This document shows, piece after piece, positions 32,641-43,411 of a stretch of DNA of 64,000 nt. How positions within the stretch are numbered: position 1 is the first letter of the stretch; each line of letters starts with the position of its first letter. Source of the DNA: Lunularia cruciata (taxonomy: Eukaryota; Streptophyta; Marchantiopsida; Lunulariales; Lunulariaceae); assembly GCA_948567375.1 (NCBI GenBank), contig OX419759.1:25645493-25709492 (forward strand), given 5' to 3'. The position numbers and the translations under genes are program-made. The notes under the pieces were generated by a model. It saw only the letters and a list, made by a program, of their open reading frames with translations. It was not told the origin of the DNA and did not search any database.

Positions 32641-35600
32641 GGGAGCCAATAGAGGGAAAGAGGGAGGTAGTGAAACCCAAGTGGCTCCTAATCCCAACAA
32701 AGGTAAGGGGATAGCATCCATAGATGTGGTTGAGAGCAAGTATGAGAAGGGAGAGTGCTCAAACTCCAAGGGTCTTAATTTGGAGCTTTTGGCACAAGAG
32801 AAGAAGAGAGCTCGTTTTGCAGAGGATGTTCACTCTTCTCAAGGATTTACTTCAAGCAAGGATACTCCTTTGTCTACTAGGAGCACTCGCACCTCAACAC
32901 CATCAACAACAAAGACTCCAAGGAAGAAGTTGGGGATGGAGGACTTCTTGATCTCAAAGCAACAATGGAACTACAATGTGTTGGAGGATGTTGGTAGTCA
33001 CAAGGCTAACATCACAGTGGGCCAATTAATTGCTTTGAACCCTACCTTGAGAAAGGAGCTTAGAGGTGGTTTGAGTTCTACAAGGAGCAAAAAGAAGAAG
33101 AAGGCAAAAGTTCCAGTATCAATGGGGGTGGTGGATGCCAAGCCAGCACCATGGGAGGCTTGTGAATATGCCTCCAAGATTGATGTGAGAGTGAATGGTC
33201 ACAACATCAAGGATGCATTGGTTGATGGAGGATCAGCAGTGAATGCCATGTCAGAAAGGTTGATGAAGAAGTTGGGTATGATACCCTCAAGACCTTCAAC
33301 ATTTGTGGTGAGCATGGCAAACAAGCAACAAGTTCGACCAGTAGGGGTGATGGATAAGGTGGTAGTTTCAGTTATGGGAGTTCAAAATCTCATGACTTTC
33401 CAAGTCTTGAAGGATTCAAGCTATGACTTACTTCTTGGGAGGCCATGGTTGAGAGCAGCACGCACAACTGATCAATGGCACAAAGGGTACTTGAGGATTG
33501 GGCCATCAAACCATAGAGTCACTGTTCCTGTGACTAACACCACCAACACTTCACATTCAGATACCCCATCTTCTAATTATTGGGAATCAGATTCTGAAGA
33601 AGGAGCTTCAGGTGTGGACACAAGCATGGAAGAGGAGACTTCCACGGAGGAAGATGAATCTGAATCTGATTCAGATGTGTATCCCTTGTGTGCTATGGAT
33701 TTTGCACCTAAGCCAGAGGTTTTGAAGGACCCAGATAAATCACCATTGACACTTGAGGAGGTAGAGAGAAGGTTATCTACCCTCAAGTATGGCCCAAATG
33801 TTACCAAATAGGAGAAGGTGAGATTTGAGGAGATTTTCCGCAAGTTCATCCATGTGTTTGCTTTTAGTTACAAGGATTTGAAGGAAGTCACCTTGGAGGA
33901 GCACAAGATAGAGGTGGAGTCACATGCAAGACCAATCCGCCAAAAGCAACGTCGCATTAGCCCACCAATATCTTTGGTTGTGAAGGAGGAGATTGATACG
34001 CTCAAGGAGGCTGGATTTATCTTTGAGGTGGAGAATTCAGAATGGGTGTCTCCAATTGTCATTGTGAAGAAAAAGAATGGCAAGCTTCGGGTATGTGTGG
34101 ATTACAAGAAGCTTAATGCTGTTACCAAGAAGGACTACTACCCATTGCCATTCATTGATGAGATCTTGGAGGAGGTTGTAGGTCATGAGAGGTACAGTTT
34201 TGGAGATGGTTATAGTGGATATAACCAAATAAAGATTGCACCAGAGCATCAACAACTCACCACATTCACCACACCTTGGGGAACTTACGCTTTCAAGGTC
34301 ATGCCTTTTGGGCTTTGCAATGCTCCAGCCACATTCCAACGGTTCATGAACAAGGTATTTGAACCTTTCATTGGGAAATTTGTGAGAGATTTCATTGATG
34401 ACTTTTGTGTCTATGGGAGCAAGGAGGAGCACTTTGAGCACCTAATCAAAGTCTTGCAACGCTTGGATGAGGCAAATGCATCACTCAACCCAGAGAAGTG
34501 CATTTTTGGATGTGAAGAAGGTCTACTTTTGGGGCACATCATCTCCAAGGATGGAATAGCAGTTGATCCTGAGAAGGTGAGGAAAATCTCAGACCTTCCA
34601 TTCCCTTCAAGCTTGACAAAGTTACGCCAATTCTTGGGAATGGTTGGGTACTATAGGAGGTTCATCTTCTCATTTTCCAACAAGGCTTATGCATTGACCA
34701 TCTACATGAAGAAGGGTGTAGATTACATGGTGATTTTGGAAGACAAGGAGGCTCTCAAAGCTTTTGAGGAGCTCAAGCAATCCCTTGTTGTAGCTCCAAT
34801 TCTTGCTAAACCTGATTGGAGTAAGCCTTTCATCCTCTACACTGATGCTTCTAATGTAGCTATAGGATGCACTCTTAGTCAATTAGACCAAGATGGGCAT
34901 GATCATCCAATAGCTTATGCTAGTAGGCAGATGGTTTCAGCAGAGAAGAACTACTCTGTCACAGAGAGAGAAGGGTTGGCAGTGATCTTTGGTCTCAAGA
35001 AGTTTAGACACTACTTGATTGGAGGGAAAGCCACAATTGTCACGGATCACAAGGCCTTGAAGTACATCTTCAACAAGCCTAATGTTGAAGGGAGACTAGC
35101 AAGGTGGATGATACTCTTGTCTGAGTATGACTACACAATTGAGGATAGGCCAGGAAAGAAACATGCAAATGCTGATTTGTTATCTAGAGCCTATGATCAT
35201 GATGGAGATGAGCCAGTAGATGATTCCTTCCCGGATGAGGAGCTCATGACAATCTCAGTCACTCAAGAGATTCCAATGGAGTACAAGGAGATTGTGGATT
35301 TTGTGACAAGAGGTAACTATCCAGAAGGGATGCATGCTAGGGAGAGGAAGGCCCTTGCAGCAAGATCTAGACCTTACACAATGGTGGAGGATATTCTTTT
35401 TCACCAAGGAGCAGATGGTCTACTTCGAAGAGCAGTGGGTAAGGAAGAGTCTATCCTACTCATAAAGGAGTTTCATGAAGGTTTAGTATGTGGAGGACAC
35501 TTTGCAGGAAAGGTGACTGCTTTCAAGATTCTAGATGCATGTTACCATTGGAGAGGGATTTTCAAGGATTGTCTTGATTATTGCAAAACTTGTCATGTTT

Positions 35601-36547
35601 GTCAAGCTTTTGCTAGAAAGTCTACATCCACTCCACCACTTAGATCAATTCCATTGCTAGGACCTTTTGAGAAGTGGGGAATTGATTTTGTAGGACCTCT
35701 CAATAGAACCCCAAGGAACAATCGGTACATTGTGGTAGTTACTGATTACCTTACCAAGTGGGTTGAGGCTAGACCATTGAGGGACAAGAATGAAGATGAA
35801 GTGGGTAGACTTCTTTATGAATGCATTATCACTAGGTTTGGATGCCCTTTGGAGTTGGTTTCTGATAGAGGAGGAGAGTTTACAGGAAGCATTACTACAG
35901 CCATGCTACGACATTTCTCTATCACACATAGAGTAACTACATCCTATAAGCCAAATTCCAATGGCTTGGCAGAGAGAACCAATCAGACCTTGTGCATGAT
36001 GTTGGCCAAAGATGCAGAAATGGAGGGGGCTAAACATCATTGGGACAAGAGGATTCATGCAATTTTGTGGGAGTATAGGACAACCATGAAGACTTCCACT
36101 GGATATTCTCCATTCCAATTGGTGTATGGTATTGAGTCTACCTTACCTATTCACTTTGATCTTCCTACCTTCCAAAGCATTCATAGGAGATTGAAGAAAG
36201 CACAAGGAAGTGATGCAGGGAAGTCAAGGAAGGATCAACTCATGGAGTTGGAAGAGGCAAGAGCAATTGCTATGGTTCGAGTGGAGCAAGCCCAAAGGAA
36301 ACAAAAGGAGAGCTATGACAAGAGGCAAGGCAAGAAGAAGGTGGAGCCTTTCAAAGAAGGTGATTGGGTAATGTTGTTTGATTCCATTCGATTCAAGAGA
36401 GTGCAAAAGAAGTTTTTGCCTAAGTACTTTGGACCTTTCATAGTAGAGAAGGTGTGGGGCAATTACACCTATGATCTCAAGGAGTTGGGAGGAAGACACT
36501 TTGATAGGATTAACCATGATAAGTTGAAGATGTACCATAGAAGGTAG
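32507..36547 (+). pseudogene. pol: A3 pol (knuckle-PR-RT-RH-IN), one in-frame stop
   Basis: Open from about 32507 to 36547 except for TAG at 33809-33811, in the linker before RT. Knuckle CFGCGGRGHIQRNC from 32564; protease DGGS at 33224-33235; RT with GLCNAPATFQR and FIDD at 34391-34402; RNase H YTDAS; integrase HHCC (HEGLVCGGH and CKTCHVC), DDE at 35684, 35864 and 35972 (35 residues between the last two); GPF module and a basic C-terminus, HRR. No chromodomain. The RT-RH-IN part (33818-36547) is fully open. One readthrough or reversion separates it from a complete pol. Confidence 0.9.
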
Positions 36548-36586
36548 AGAGACCTTCACTTTGAGGGCAAAGTGAAAACTTAGTCC

Positions 36587-36595
36587 GGGGGTAAA
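36587..36595 (+). promoter_or_regulatory. A3 polypurine tract
   Basis: GGGGGTAAA immediately before the 3' LTR, same as A1. Confidence 0.7.
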
Positions 36596-37274
36596 TGTAA
36601 CACCCATTTGTGCATGTGTGTGGTATTGTGATATTTAGCTTGGTATTACAAGTACTTGAGAGATATTATTTATATAGAGATAAAGGATGGTTCTATATTA
36701 GTCATGGTTAGCTAAAGTTAGTCATAGCTAAGATAGATGGGACCTTACTTTAGAGGAAGTAGAAAAGATGAGCACCACTATTTTGGATTTTAGTGTGTTG
36801 ACTTGGTATTATTCCTAGGTGTTTGGCTTTGGGGAAAGAGTTGAGAACTCTTGGGCCCGCAAGCCTTTTTGTTTTGGATTCTTCTTTAGTCCAAGGATAG
36901 CCCATGTGAAGGAATCCTTGCTTTAGTGGTTGGGTCAAGATAAGGGGAATATGCCCATGTGAATAGATATTCCTTTCTACTTTTTGACTTTACTTGACTT
37001 TTAGTCTAGTAACTTGAGTTACTACGGTAATTAGTAACTTTGGTACGTAACTATTTCACAAGTATATAAACAAGGAGTGAGGAGGTACTCATCATCCTTT
37101 CATTTGCAACTATCTCTCTCTCATTGAGTTCTCTAGTGAGCAATGTCTTGATTCTTGGAGTGTTAGCCTTGGAGGAGTATGATGGAGTTGGGGTTCCTTG
37201 CCTTCTTAGTCCATGGTGCGCTACCATAATAGCCATCAGAGGTTCATCCTGAGTGAGAGACAGGCCGGCTCACA
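36596..37274 (+). repeat. A3 3' LTR
   Basis: 679 bp, about four differences from the 5' LTR, followed by GGAC (37275-37278). Confidence 0.95.
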
Positions 37275-37700
37275 GGACGAACCTCTTACCCAAAGAGTTT
37301 CTATAGTGTGCTTATGATGGGATTCAACGATTGGACCACATTCTTGTTGATGATATCTTGGATGTTGGGCGTCAGTCTCAGACATTGGTAGTGGTTGATA
37401 GGTCACCTATGGTAGTGGTGAACCTAGTTAGACAGCCTAGAGCCGCATTTCCTACACTCATGAGTTTCCCAAGCTCTCATGCTTTTTGAGAGGGAGAACC
37501 TGGACTTGTTTGGGGCTCATAGTTACAGCAGTTGGTGGAACCCAACGCTAATGAGAGAGAGAGCGGGCGATGGGTTTTTGCACCGATATTACCGCTTTTC
37601 CAGCAGTGTCCGAGGCATCTAGGCATTAGGTGTTAGGTCAGGCTATGGACCTGAACTGTTTGACCTGGATTGTGAGCCTTGGCTTGGCAGAGTAGCGTAA
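37275..37700 (+). pseudogene. C2 C5-cytosine DNA methyltransferase, second half (motifs IX and X)
   Basis: Continues from 29472 across A3. The frame reads NLLPKEFL, a TAG, then a linker and RAAFPTLMSFPSSHAF at about 37438-37485, then EPNANERE near 37538-37560. The latter is equivalent to the conserved block just before motif X, with a 2-bp GA-slippage insertion. In another frame GQAMDLNCLTWIV at 37636-37674 fits motif X, which closes the AdoMet pocket. At least three lesions. With motifs IV, VI and VIII upstream and I in C1, the domain order is the normal, non-permuted one. Confidence 0.8.
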
Positions 37701-38033
37701 GATGCGCTTGATAGGCATCACCACTTGGACACTTGTGAGCCCTGTGCCTATCGAGACGATTCAAGCACATGCTGGGGGTGATAGACCGAGTGGACATGGT
37801 ATTCTTGGGACACATCTAGTAGCTACTAGGGAGAGTGGTCTACTTGGAGTCCATCCAGGTGAGCGTGAGCTACTTGGATTACACCCGTGGTCCACATGGG
37901 ATGCAGCTAGAGGACGTGTGGAGCTTGCAGCCAAAGTGGAGGGAGTTTTTCACACAGAGGTTGGGACCTCTAGTGGTTGGGAGCATGACACTATTGCTCC
38001 CAAGGGCCTAGTGTAGCAGCCAGTCAGTACGTT
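37701..38033 (+). other. C2 linker between methyltransferase and RT
   Basis: Open in one frame to about 38016 (contains HPGERELLGLHPWSTWD). No domain recognised. Probably the polyprotein spacer before the RT domain. Confidence 0.5.
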
Positions 38034-39520
38034 ATGTCTTCTACTCCTACTACAATTACAGAGGATACTTGGGAGCTAGATCTTGGACCCAAGCTTACTG
38101 GAGAGGAAAGACGGAGGGTTTGGAGGTTCTTGAGGAGTCACACGAGTTGTTTTGCCTTTAGTATGAAGGATTTGGGTGCTCTAAAGGGACCGGGTATACA
38201 GATTGAGCTGACTAGCAACACACCAATTTTCCGACGTCCTTATTGATATAGTGATATGGAGAGGACATTGATTCAAAGCCGGAGTAATGACCTTTTTGAG
38301 GCTGGTTTGGTGGAGATTTCACATGGAGAGTATGCATCAGCGACAATGATGCCAACCAAGAAGGATATGCATGGCAACTATACAGATAGGCGGATGTGTG
38401 GAGATTACCATCCTATCAACCAACAGACCAGGGCTGATCGGTATGCCATGCCTACAACAGAGGAGATTTTTGATGCAATTGGGCATGCAAAGGTCTTCAG
38501 TACTTTGGATCTTCAAGCGGGAGATCATCAATTGCCGATCAAGGAGGAGGATAAGTCCAAGGCAACATTTTGGGCTATTAGTCCTCATGGCAAGGATGTG
38601 TTTTATCAGTGGAGGTTCTTACCATTTGGGTTAAAGAATGCTCTTGTTGAGTTCCAGAGGGTCATGGATAGGATCCTAGTTGGATTGGATTTTGCTCGGT
38701 GCTATATTGATGACATTTTGGTTTATAGCACTACTGTGGAGGAGCATGAGAGACAATTGTTGGAGGTGTTTGAGAGGTTGAGATCTCATGGACTCAAATT
38801 ACATCTTGGGAAGTGTAGGTTCTTCCACGAGCATATTGAGTATTTGGGTCACACTATCTACCCCGGAGGACTTGGTGTCCAGCAGACCAAGGTGGAGGCT
38901 ATTGCACATATTCCTTGGCCTACGGATGTGAGCAGAGTGCGAGCATTCCTTGGGTTGGCAAACTTCTATCGCCGTTATGTTAGAGGATTTAGTGCCATTG
39001 CCAAGGCCATGATGAAGCTGACCAAGCTTACACAGGAATGGTGTTGGGGAGATGAGCAGGAGAGAGCTTTTGTAGAGCTCAAGGAGAGGTTGACATTTGC
39101 TCATATTTTGAGGAGACCGATCAGGGGATGACCATTTCAGGTTTATACTGATTGGAGTATGTTGGGGCTTGGAGCAGTGCTCACCCAGCATGATGATGAG
39201 GAGAAGGAGTTTTTGGTGGCCTATGCTAGTCGCTCCAAAAATTCAGCAGAGGTGAAGTATAGTTCATATGAGGAAGAGTGCTTGGCAGCAGTTTGGGCAA
39301 TAGCACATTTCCGATGTTACGTATTTGGTAACCCCTTCACTCTCATCACTGATCATCAGCCACTGAAGTGGTTGATGGAGTCCGACAAGCTTTTAGGGAA
39401 GCTTGCACGATGGGCTCTGATTTTATAGGAGTATGATTTCATGGTTGTTCACAAACCTGGAGTGGTGAACCGTGATGCAGATGGGTTGAGTAGAAACCCA
39501 TGTCCCAGCCAGCAGGATTA
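38034..39520 (+). pseudogene. pol: C2 reverse transcriptase and RNase H
   Basis: RT runs from about 38060 (WRFLRSHTSCFAFSMKDLG) through FSTLDLQAGDHQL to YIDDILVYS, with YIDD at 38703-38714, then FLGLANFYRRYV. RNase H follows (VYTDWSMLGLGAVL at about 39138, TDHQPLKWL at about 39350), ending DADGLSRNP near 39500. Stops near 38244, 39129 and 39427. YIDD and this RT type differ from the FIDD of families A and D, so C belongs to a different gypsy branch. Confidence 0.9.
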
Positions 39521-40994
39521 GACCGGAGCACGTTGGCATGGTGAGACAGATGAGGAGATGGTGCCAGGTTGGCATGCATTGGCCTTTCTGTGTATATTTG
39601 TAGAGGCCTTGGTGGTATCTCTCTCAATGCATACAAGAAGAGTTATTGAGGTCACAGATCCAGAGAATGAAGATATTGGTACAGTTCAGCGAGACATTCA
39701 TGATGATGTCTTCGTGATGGACTATCTTTGCACTGGTGTTGTGGGTGGCACAGTTGGGGCCAAGGAGAGAGACCGTGTTCTTCAGTGAGCCAGACGGTTT
39801 AGATTGGAAGGTAGACACCTTTTGCGTGTATGGGAGGAAGGTAGAGTGCAAGTAGTACTACTTCCATCATAGAGACCACAGTTGGTCCGCCATGCTCATG
39901 AGGAGCTAGGACATTTTGGAGTAAAGCATACGTATAGCTTACTCTAGAGTCATTATTGGTGGCATAGTATGCAAACCGAGGTACAACAGTTTGTTGCCAA
40001 ATGTGTGGTTTGTGACCGAGTTAGAGCATCATTCAATGCTCCTACGCCACAGTTACACCCATTACCTATCATGGGATTGGGTTACCATTGGAGTTTAGAC
40101 TTTGCCGGACCTTTACCGCTGACTGTGAGACATCATTGGTATGTTTTGGTGATGGTGGAGCACTTCTCCAAGTGGATTTAGTTGGTGGCACTTCTTGACA
40201 AGTCTAGTGAAGGGATAGCTTACTGGTTCTTGGATCGAGTTCTTAGTCAATTTGGTGCACCAGTTGAGGTTTTGACTGATCAGGGTACAAAGTTCTTGGG
40301 AGAATTTCAAGTCTTGTGTGACAAGGCTTTGATTGATCATCGTACCACATCCCGAGATCACCCTAAGGCAGAGGGCTTAGCAGAGAGAGTGGTTCAAACG
40401 GTGAAGAGAGGATTGCAAAAGTATGGTTTGCAGAGAGGCCACTTGGGAGATTGGGTTCTCCAATTACCTTGGTTGGCCATGGGCTATCGGTTCAGCCGGC
40501 AAGCCTCCTTAGCATCCTTCTCTCCATATTTTCTTCTCTATGGATGAGATCCAAATTTACCTGTAGCCATTTGTCAAGATGCTACTGTAGTTTTGGACTT
40601 GGATGACCCCAATGTATAGATGAGCGCATGTTCTCAACGGGCAGAGATCTTTCAGAGAGTGATGCCGATGGCCTTTGAGAACTTGGCGATTGCTCAGCAT
40701 AGAGATACTTTACGCTATGCTACCATTCAAGGAGGATGTTATAGACCCTTGATCCATTGATTTCATCCAGGCGACTATGTATATCTACAACAGACAGCAC
40801 CGACGACACTTGATGTTTCTACAGGCCGCACTATCTTGAGAGTGTGTGAGGTTTTGCCATCTGGAGTCCTTGTGTTAGAAGGACGTGATGGTGTTGTTTG
40901 GAAGGATCATGTGCGCAATTGTGCACCATGCCACCTTCTAAATATTGATGGTACTATGGACCCAAGCTTGGCACTTGTACGTGCAGGCTTGAGG
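39521..40994 (+). pseudogene. pol: C2 integrase
   Basis: Zinc-binding HHCC is visible as HEELGHFGVKH near 39895-39930 and CVVCDR near 40001. The catalytic core is in one frame: Asp in LDFAGPL (40098), Asp in TDQGTKF (40278) and Glu in LAERV (40383). The C-terminal part has GDYVYLQQTAPTTLDV and WKDHVRNCAPCHL, then runs straight into the PHD finger. Stops occur near 39787, 39870, 39945, 40179, 40545 and 40617. No chromodomain: the PHD takes its usual place. Confidence 0.88.
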
Positions 40995-41135
40995 TGTATG
41001 TTATGTGGCTCTTCTGGTGGAGCTGCTACTATGTTAGTGTGTGATAGCTGTTCAAGAGGATGGCATATGGCATGTATGACTCCTCCCCTCACGGTGGTTC
41101 CTCAGGGATAGTGGTTATGTCCTAGATGTACTTGA
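40995..41135 (+). pseudogene. C2 PHD finger at the C-terminus of integrase
   Basis: Reads CMLCG, then MLVCDSCSRGWHMACMTPPL, then PQG, a TAG (41109-41111), and WLCPRC ending at 41129; the polyprotein stops at TGA 41133-41135. The ligands are C-x2-C-x11-C-x2-C-x4-H-x2-C-x14-C-x2-C, the C4HC3 pattern of PHD zinc fingers. It includes the LVCDxC core, the W-H pair, the PPL turn and the Trp two residues before the last Cys pair. PHD fingers usually read histone H3 tails. In frame with integrase apart from the one stop. Confidence 0.9.
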
Positions 41136-41341
41136 CCTATAGCTAGTTCATTCTTTATATGGTATAGATTGCAGATAGGCGACTAACGATGGGACTCCAT
41201 AGCACCCGGCCTCTTGATCTTTGCCCATTAGAGGGTATACCATATACTTAGAGTAAATGGCTATCTAGAGTTAGAGGGACCTAACCGCCAGCTAGGGAGG
41301 CAATTATGGCACTTTAGAGTCTATGTATGACTTATGTGTGA
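41136..41341 (+). other. C2 3' noncoding region
   Basis: No coding signal. Contains TATATGGTATAGA and an AGAGGGACC purine-rich patch (41272), but no obvious polypurine tract at 41341. Its last 38 bp are the first copy of the short repeat described at 41306. Confidence 0.4.
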
Positions 41342-41681
41342 GTCACTTTGCACTGTTTGCACCGTCGAGTGTGCCGTCAGCGGGACAGTTAGGGTTTCAG
41401 AGTTAGCTCAAGTCTAGGGGGTATAGTTTCAAAGTGAGCTCCAGAGAGCTCACTTCTTTGATGTTGAGCCTTTGAGTTCTTGGCTATGGTGGACAGAGGC
41501 CGGCGAGCATCACCTGGATTCTCTATGCTTGAGTGGGCGTGGCTTGACTGTAATCAGTGCCCAATTGTTGGCAGTTTATAGAGTGACAGATCAAGTACTG
41601 ATCTGAGTTGAGTTGAGTTGAGAGTGGTAAGCAATATGATTATTGTGGCACTTTAGAGTCTATGTATGACTTATGTGTGAG
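41306..41681 (+). repeat. ~36-bp direct repeats around the C2 3' repeat
   Basis: CACTTTAGAGTCTATGTATG plus flanking bases occurs at about 41308-41343 and again at 41646-41681, differing by 0-1 bp. The second copy continues directly into the 66-bp repeat at 41681. Confidence 0.8.
41342..41642 (+). repeat. C2 3' terminal repeat (301 bp)
   Basis: Ungapped partner of 18302-18602. Flanked on both sides by a ~36-bp direct repeat (41308-41343 and 41646-41681). No family-C sequence continues beyond it. Confidence 0.7.
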
Positions 41682-41747
41682 TTGTGCTTCTATAGTGTAT
41701 GATGCTGACAATGATGTATGTTGTGTAGCAATGTATATACACACGAC
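41681..41747 (+). repeat. 66-bp repeat, copy 1
   Basis: Starts TTGTGCTTCTATAGTGT and ends in a CAATGTATATAC run. A diverged direct copy is at 43346-43411. The two flank the truncated D2 3' LTR. No terminal inverted repeats seen. Confidence 0.75.
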
Positions 41748-43345
41748 ATGTCCTTCTTGGGTACCAATTGCATCTCCCCTCCATCTTCACTCTTGCTGCT
41801 CGTTTCCCCACTCTGCAACGTGAATTTGGGTTCTTCCTCCTTGTCCGAGTCTTCTTCCTTGCACTTGGCCTCTCCTTCTGACTCCTGTTTTGACGATGCA
41901 ATTACCACCAATCCTCTCCTCGGGTTTACTTTCCTTGTCTTCCAAGGTCTCGCTGCCACTTCTTCTTCTTTGCCTTGTCGACTCCTTTTCTTTGACCTTG
42001 GAGTGTTTACCTTCAACTGCACACTCTGCCCCATCTGCATATAGTACTTGTCATTGCTCCTTATCTGCAAGATGTACTACTGCTCCTCCGCATCAGCATC
42101 TCTTCTCAAATCAGGATGGAAGTGCGACACCATCTTGTATCTCTTCGCCGCATTCAACAAGTTTAGTCCCAAATAGAAGTGGGCTGCAAACGGCACAATG
42201 TAGTGTGGAGGCGACTTGTCTTGGAAGTTCCACACCATCCATTTCACCCGCTGATGAAAAAACTTTTCTCAATTGATTGGCTACCTTGCAAGCATCTTAT
42301 GGAAGAATACCACTTGATGCTTCATCACATAAGTAGTTTGCTCTCGCTTCAAGATAGCCATCATTGCTACTATGATGCCTCTTTTCATCGGATCCTTATA
42401 GCTCTCAACCTTGTAGTCATTCTTTGTGCATATTGAAGAGAAGGCATCTCTCACCTCTTAGGTTTCTTCAACTACTTCTACCTTCCCCAAGAACGTGGAT
42501 CCCTACTCATCACCCACCTCTCTTCTGAGTACTAACCTCCAATCCAACTCTATCCATCAAGCCGGATTTCCTCTCTTCCCCTTCTCCCTTGGAGCCATCA
42601 AGACACTTACTCTCAATGATCTCAATAATGAAACCTGGAAAGCTAATGTTCCAATTCCATGCCAAGAATGTGATCTGAAGCCTGCTCAAGACTCTGATTC
42701 TCATAATCACATCTAACCTCTAGATCACATGATTTCTCACTGCAAATTCAGAGTTCTTCTTCCCACCTCCCATCTTTCTCTCTTCCACTCTGGGTTGGGG
42801 GCTATTCTTCCTACTAATTCCTGGACTAACTCTCTTGACTTCCTCTCTACACAACAATGCATCTTTGACTACACTTCCCTTCCCACGATCTCCCACAAGA
42901 TGACTTCTTAACGGCGATGGAAAATTACTTGTCATTGCTTTGTCTCTAGGCCAAATTTTATGGTGGCGCACTTCCTCCATCTCTCTTCACTTCAAATTTC
43001 TCCCAAGAAATCACACCTTCTTCATGCTCTTGTCACTGTCAATTTCTTCCCGTTCATAGGCCAGCTGTTCTTGTGCATAGTACCTTCTTCAATGTCCAAC
43101 CCTGAAGGAAAGTTGTTACACTATCCTCACCTCGGGTCGAGCACCCTTGAGACAAAGTCTCCTTACTTTGGGTTGTAGGCTGACAGGGCAAATCCAAGTA
43201 CTTCATCTTTTGACACGAAGTCACTTTACCTTGGGTTACAACCCGAGGATACCTTTCTTTGCCTTCTAATGCCATGTAGGCAAAATAAAACTTCTCTGTA
43301 CACTTCTTCTCCATAAATAAGAAAAAATAAATTGTGGATACCATA
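41748..43345 (-). repeat. D2 3' LTR, truncated, with LTR-ORF remnant
   Basis: Minus-strand LTR start at 43345 (degenerate TATGGTATCCACA). Coding homologous to the N-terminal and acidic parts of the D LTR ORF lies at 42980-41760 (LTLQSGETSSKSEDGGEM near 41800), with stops. The rest of the LTR (coiled-coil part and 3' end) is absent. Confidence 0.75.
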
Positions 43346-43411
43346 GTTGTGCTTCTATAGTGTGCGATGTGACAACAATGTTTGTTATGTTGCAATGTAT
43401 ATATGCACAAT
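43346..43411 (+). repeat. 66-bp repeat, copy 2
   Basis: Replaces about 190 bp of D internal sequence that D3 has between its 3' LTR and the corresponding point near 61858. Direct orientation relative to 41681-41747. Confidence 0.75.

Larger units (their letters stand above)
29473..37274 (+). mobile_element. A3: complete family-A Ty3/gypsy retrotransposon
   Basis: 7802 bp with 679-bp LTRs, flanked by GGAC (29469-29472 and 37275-37278). The LTR pair differs at about four positions by eye, so it is recent. It is inserted inside the methyltransferase coding of C2, between motifs VIII and IX. It has the most complete pol of the four copies: one stop codon, plus the knuckle frame change shared with A2. 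Confidence 0.95.
18302..41642 (+). mobile_element. C2: family-C gypsy element with DNMT and PHD domains, split by A2 and A3
   Basis: Excluding A2 (20566-27392) and A3 (29473-37274), about 8.7 kb of C sequence remains. It is bounded by a 301-bp direct repeat (18302-18602 and 41342-41642) that I take as LTR or part of an LTR. Coding order: gag, two zinc knuckles, aspartic protease, C5 DNA methyltransferase, RT (YIDD), RNase H, integrase, PHD finger. Many stops and frameshifts show it is old. A2 insertion plus deletion removed about 370 bp of gag; a separate deletion removed methyltransferase motif I, which C1 retains. Confidence 0.85.

Noticed and set aside
41681-43411. 66-bp repeats as a MITE
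   Set aside because: No terminal inverted repeats or target duplication are visible; the copies better fit a rearrangement of one unit.
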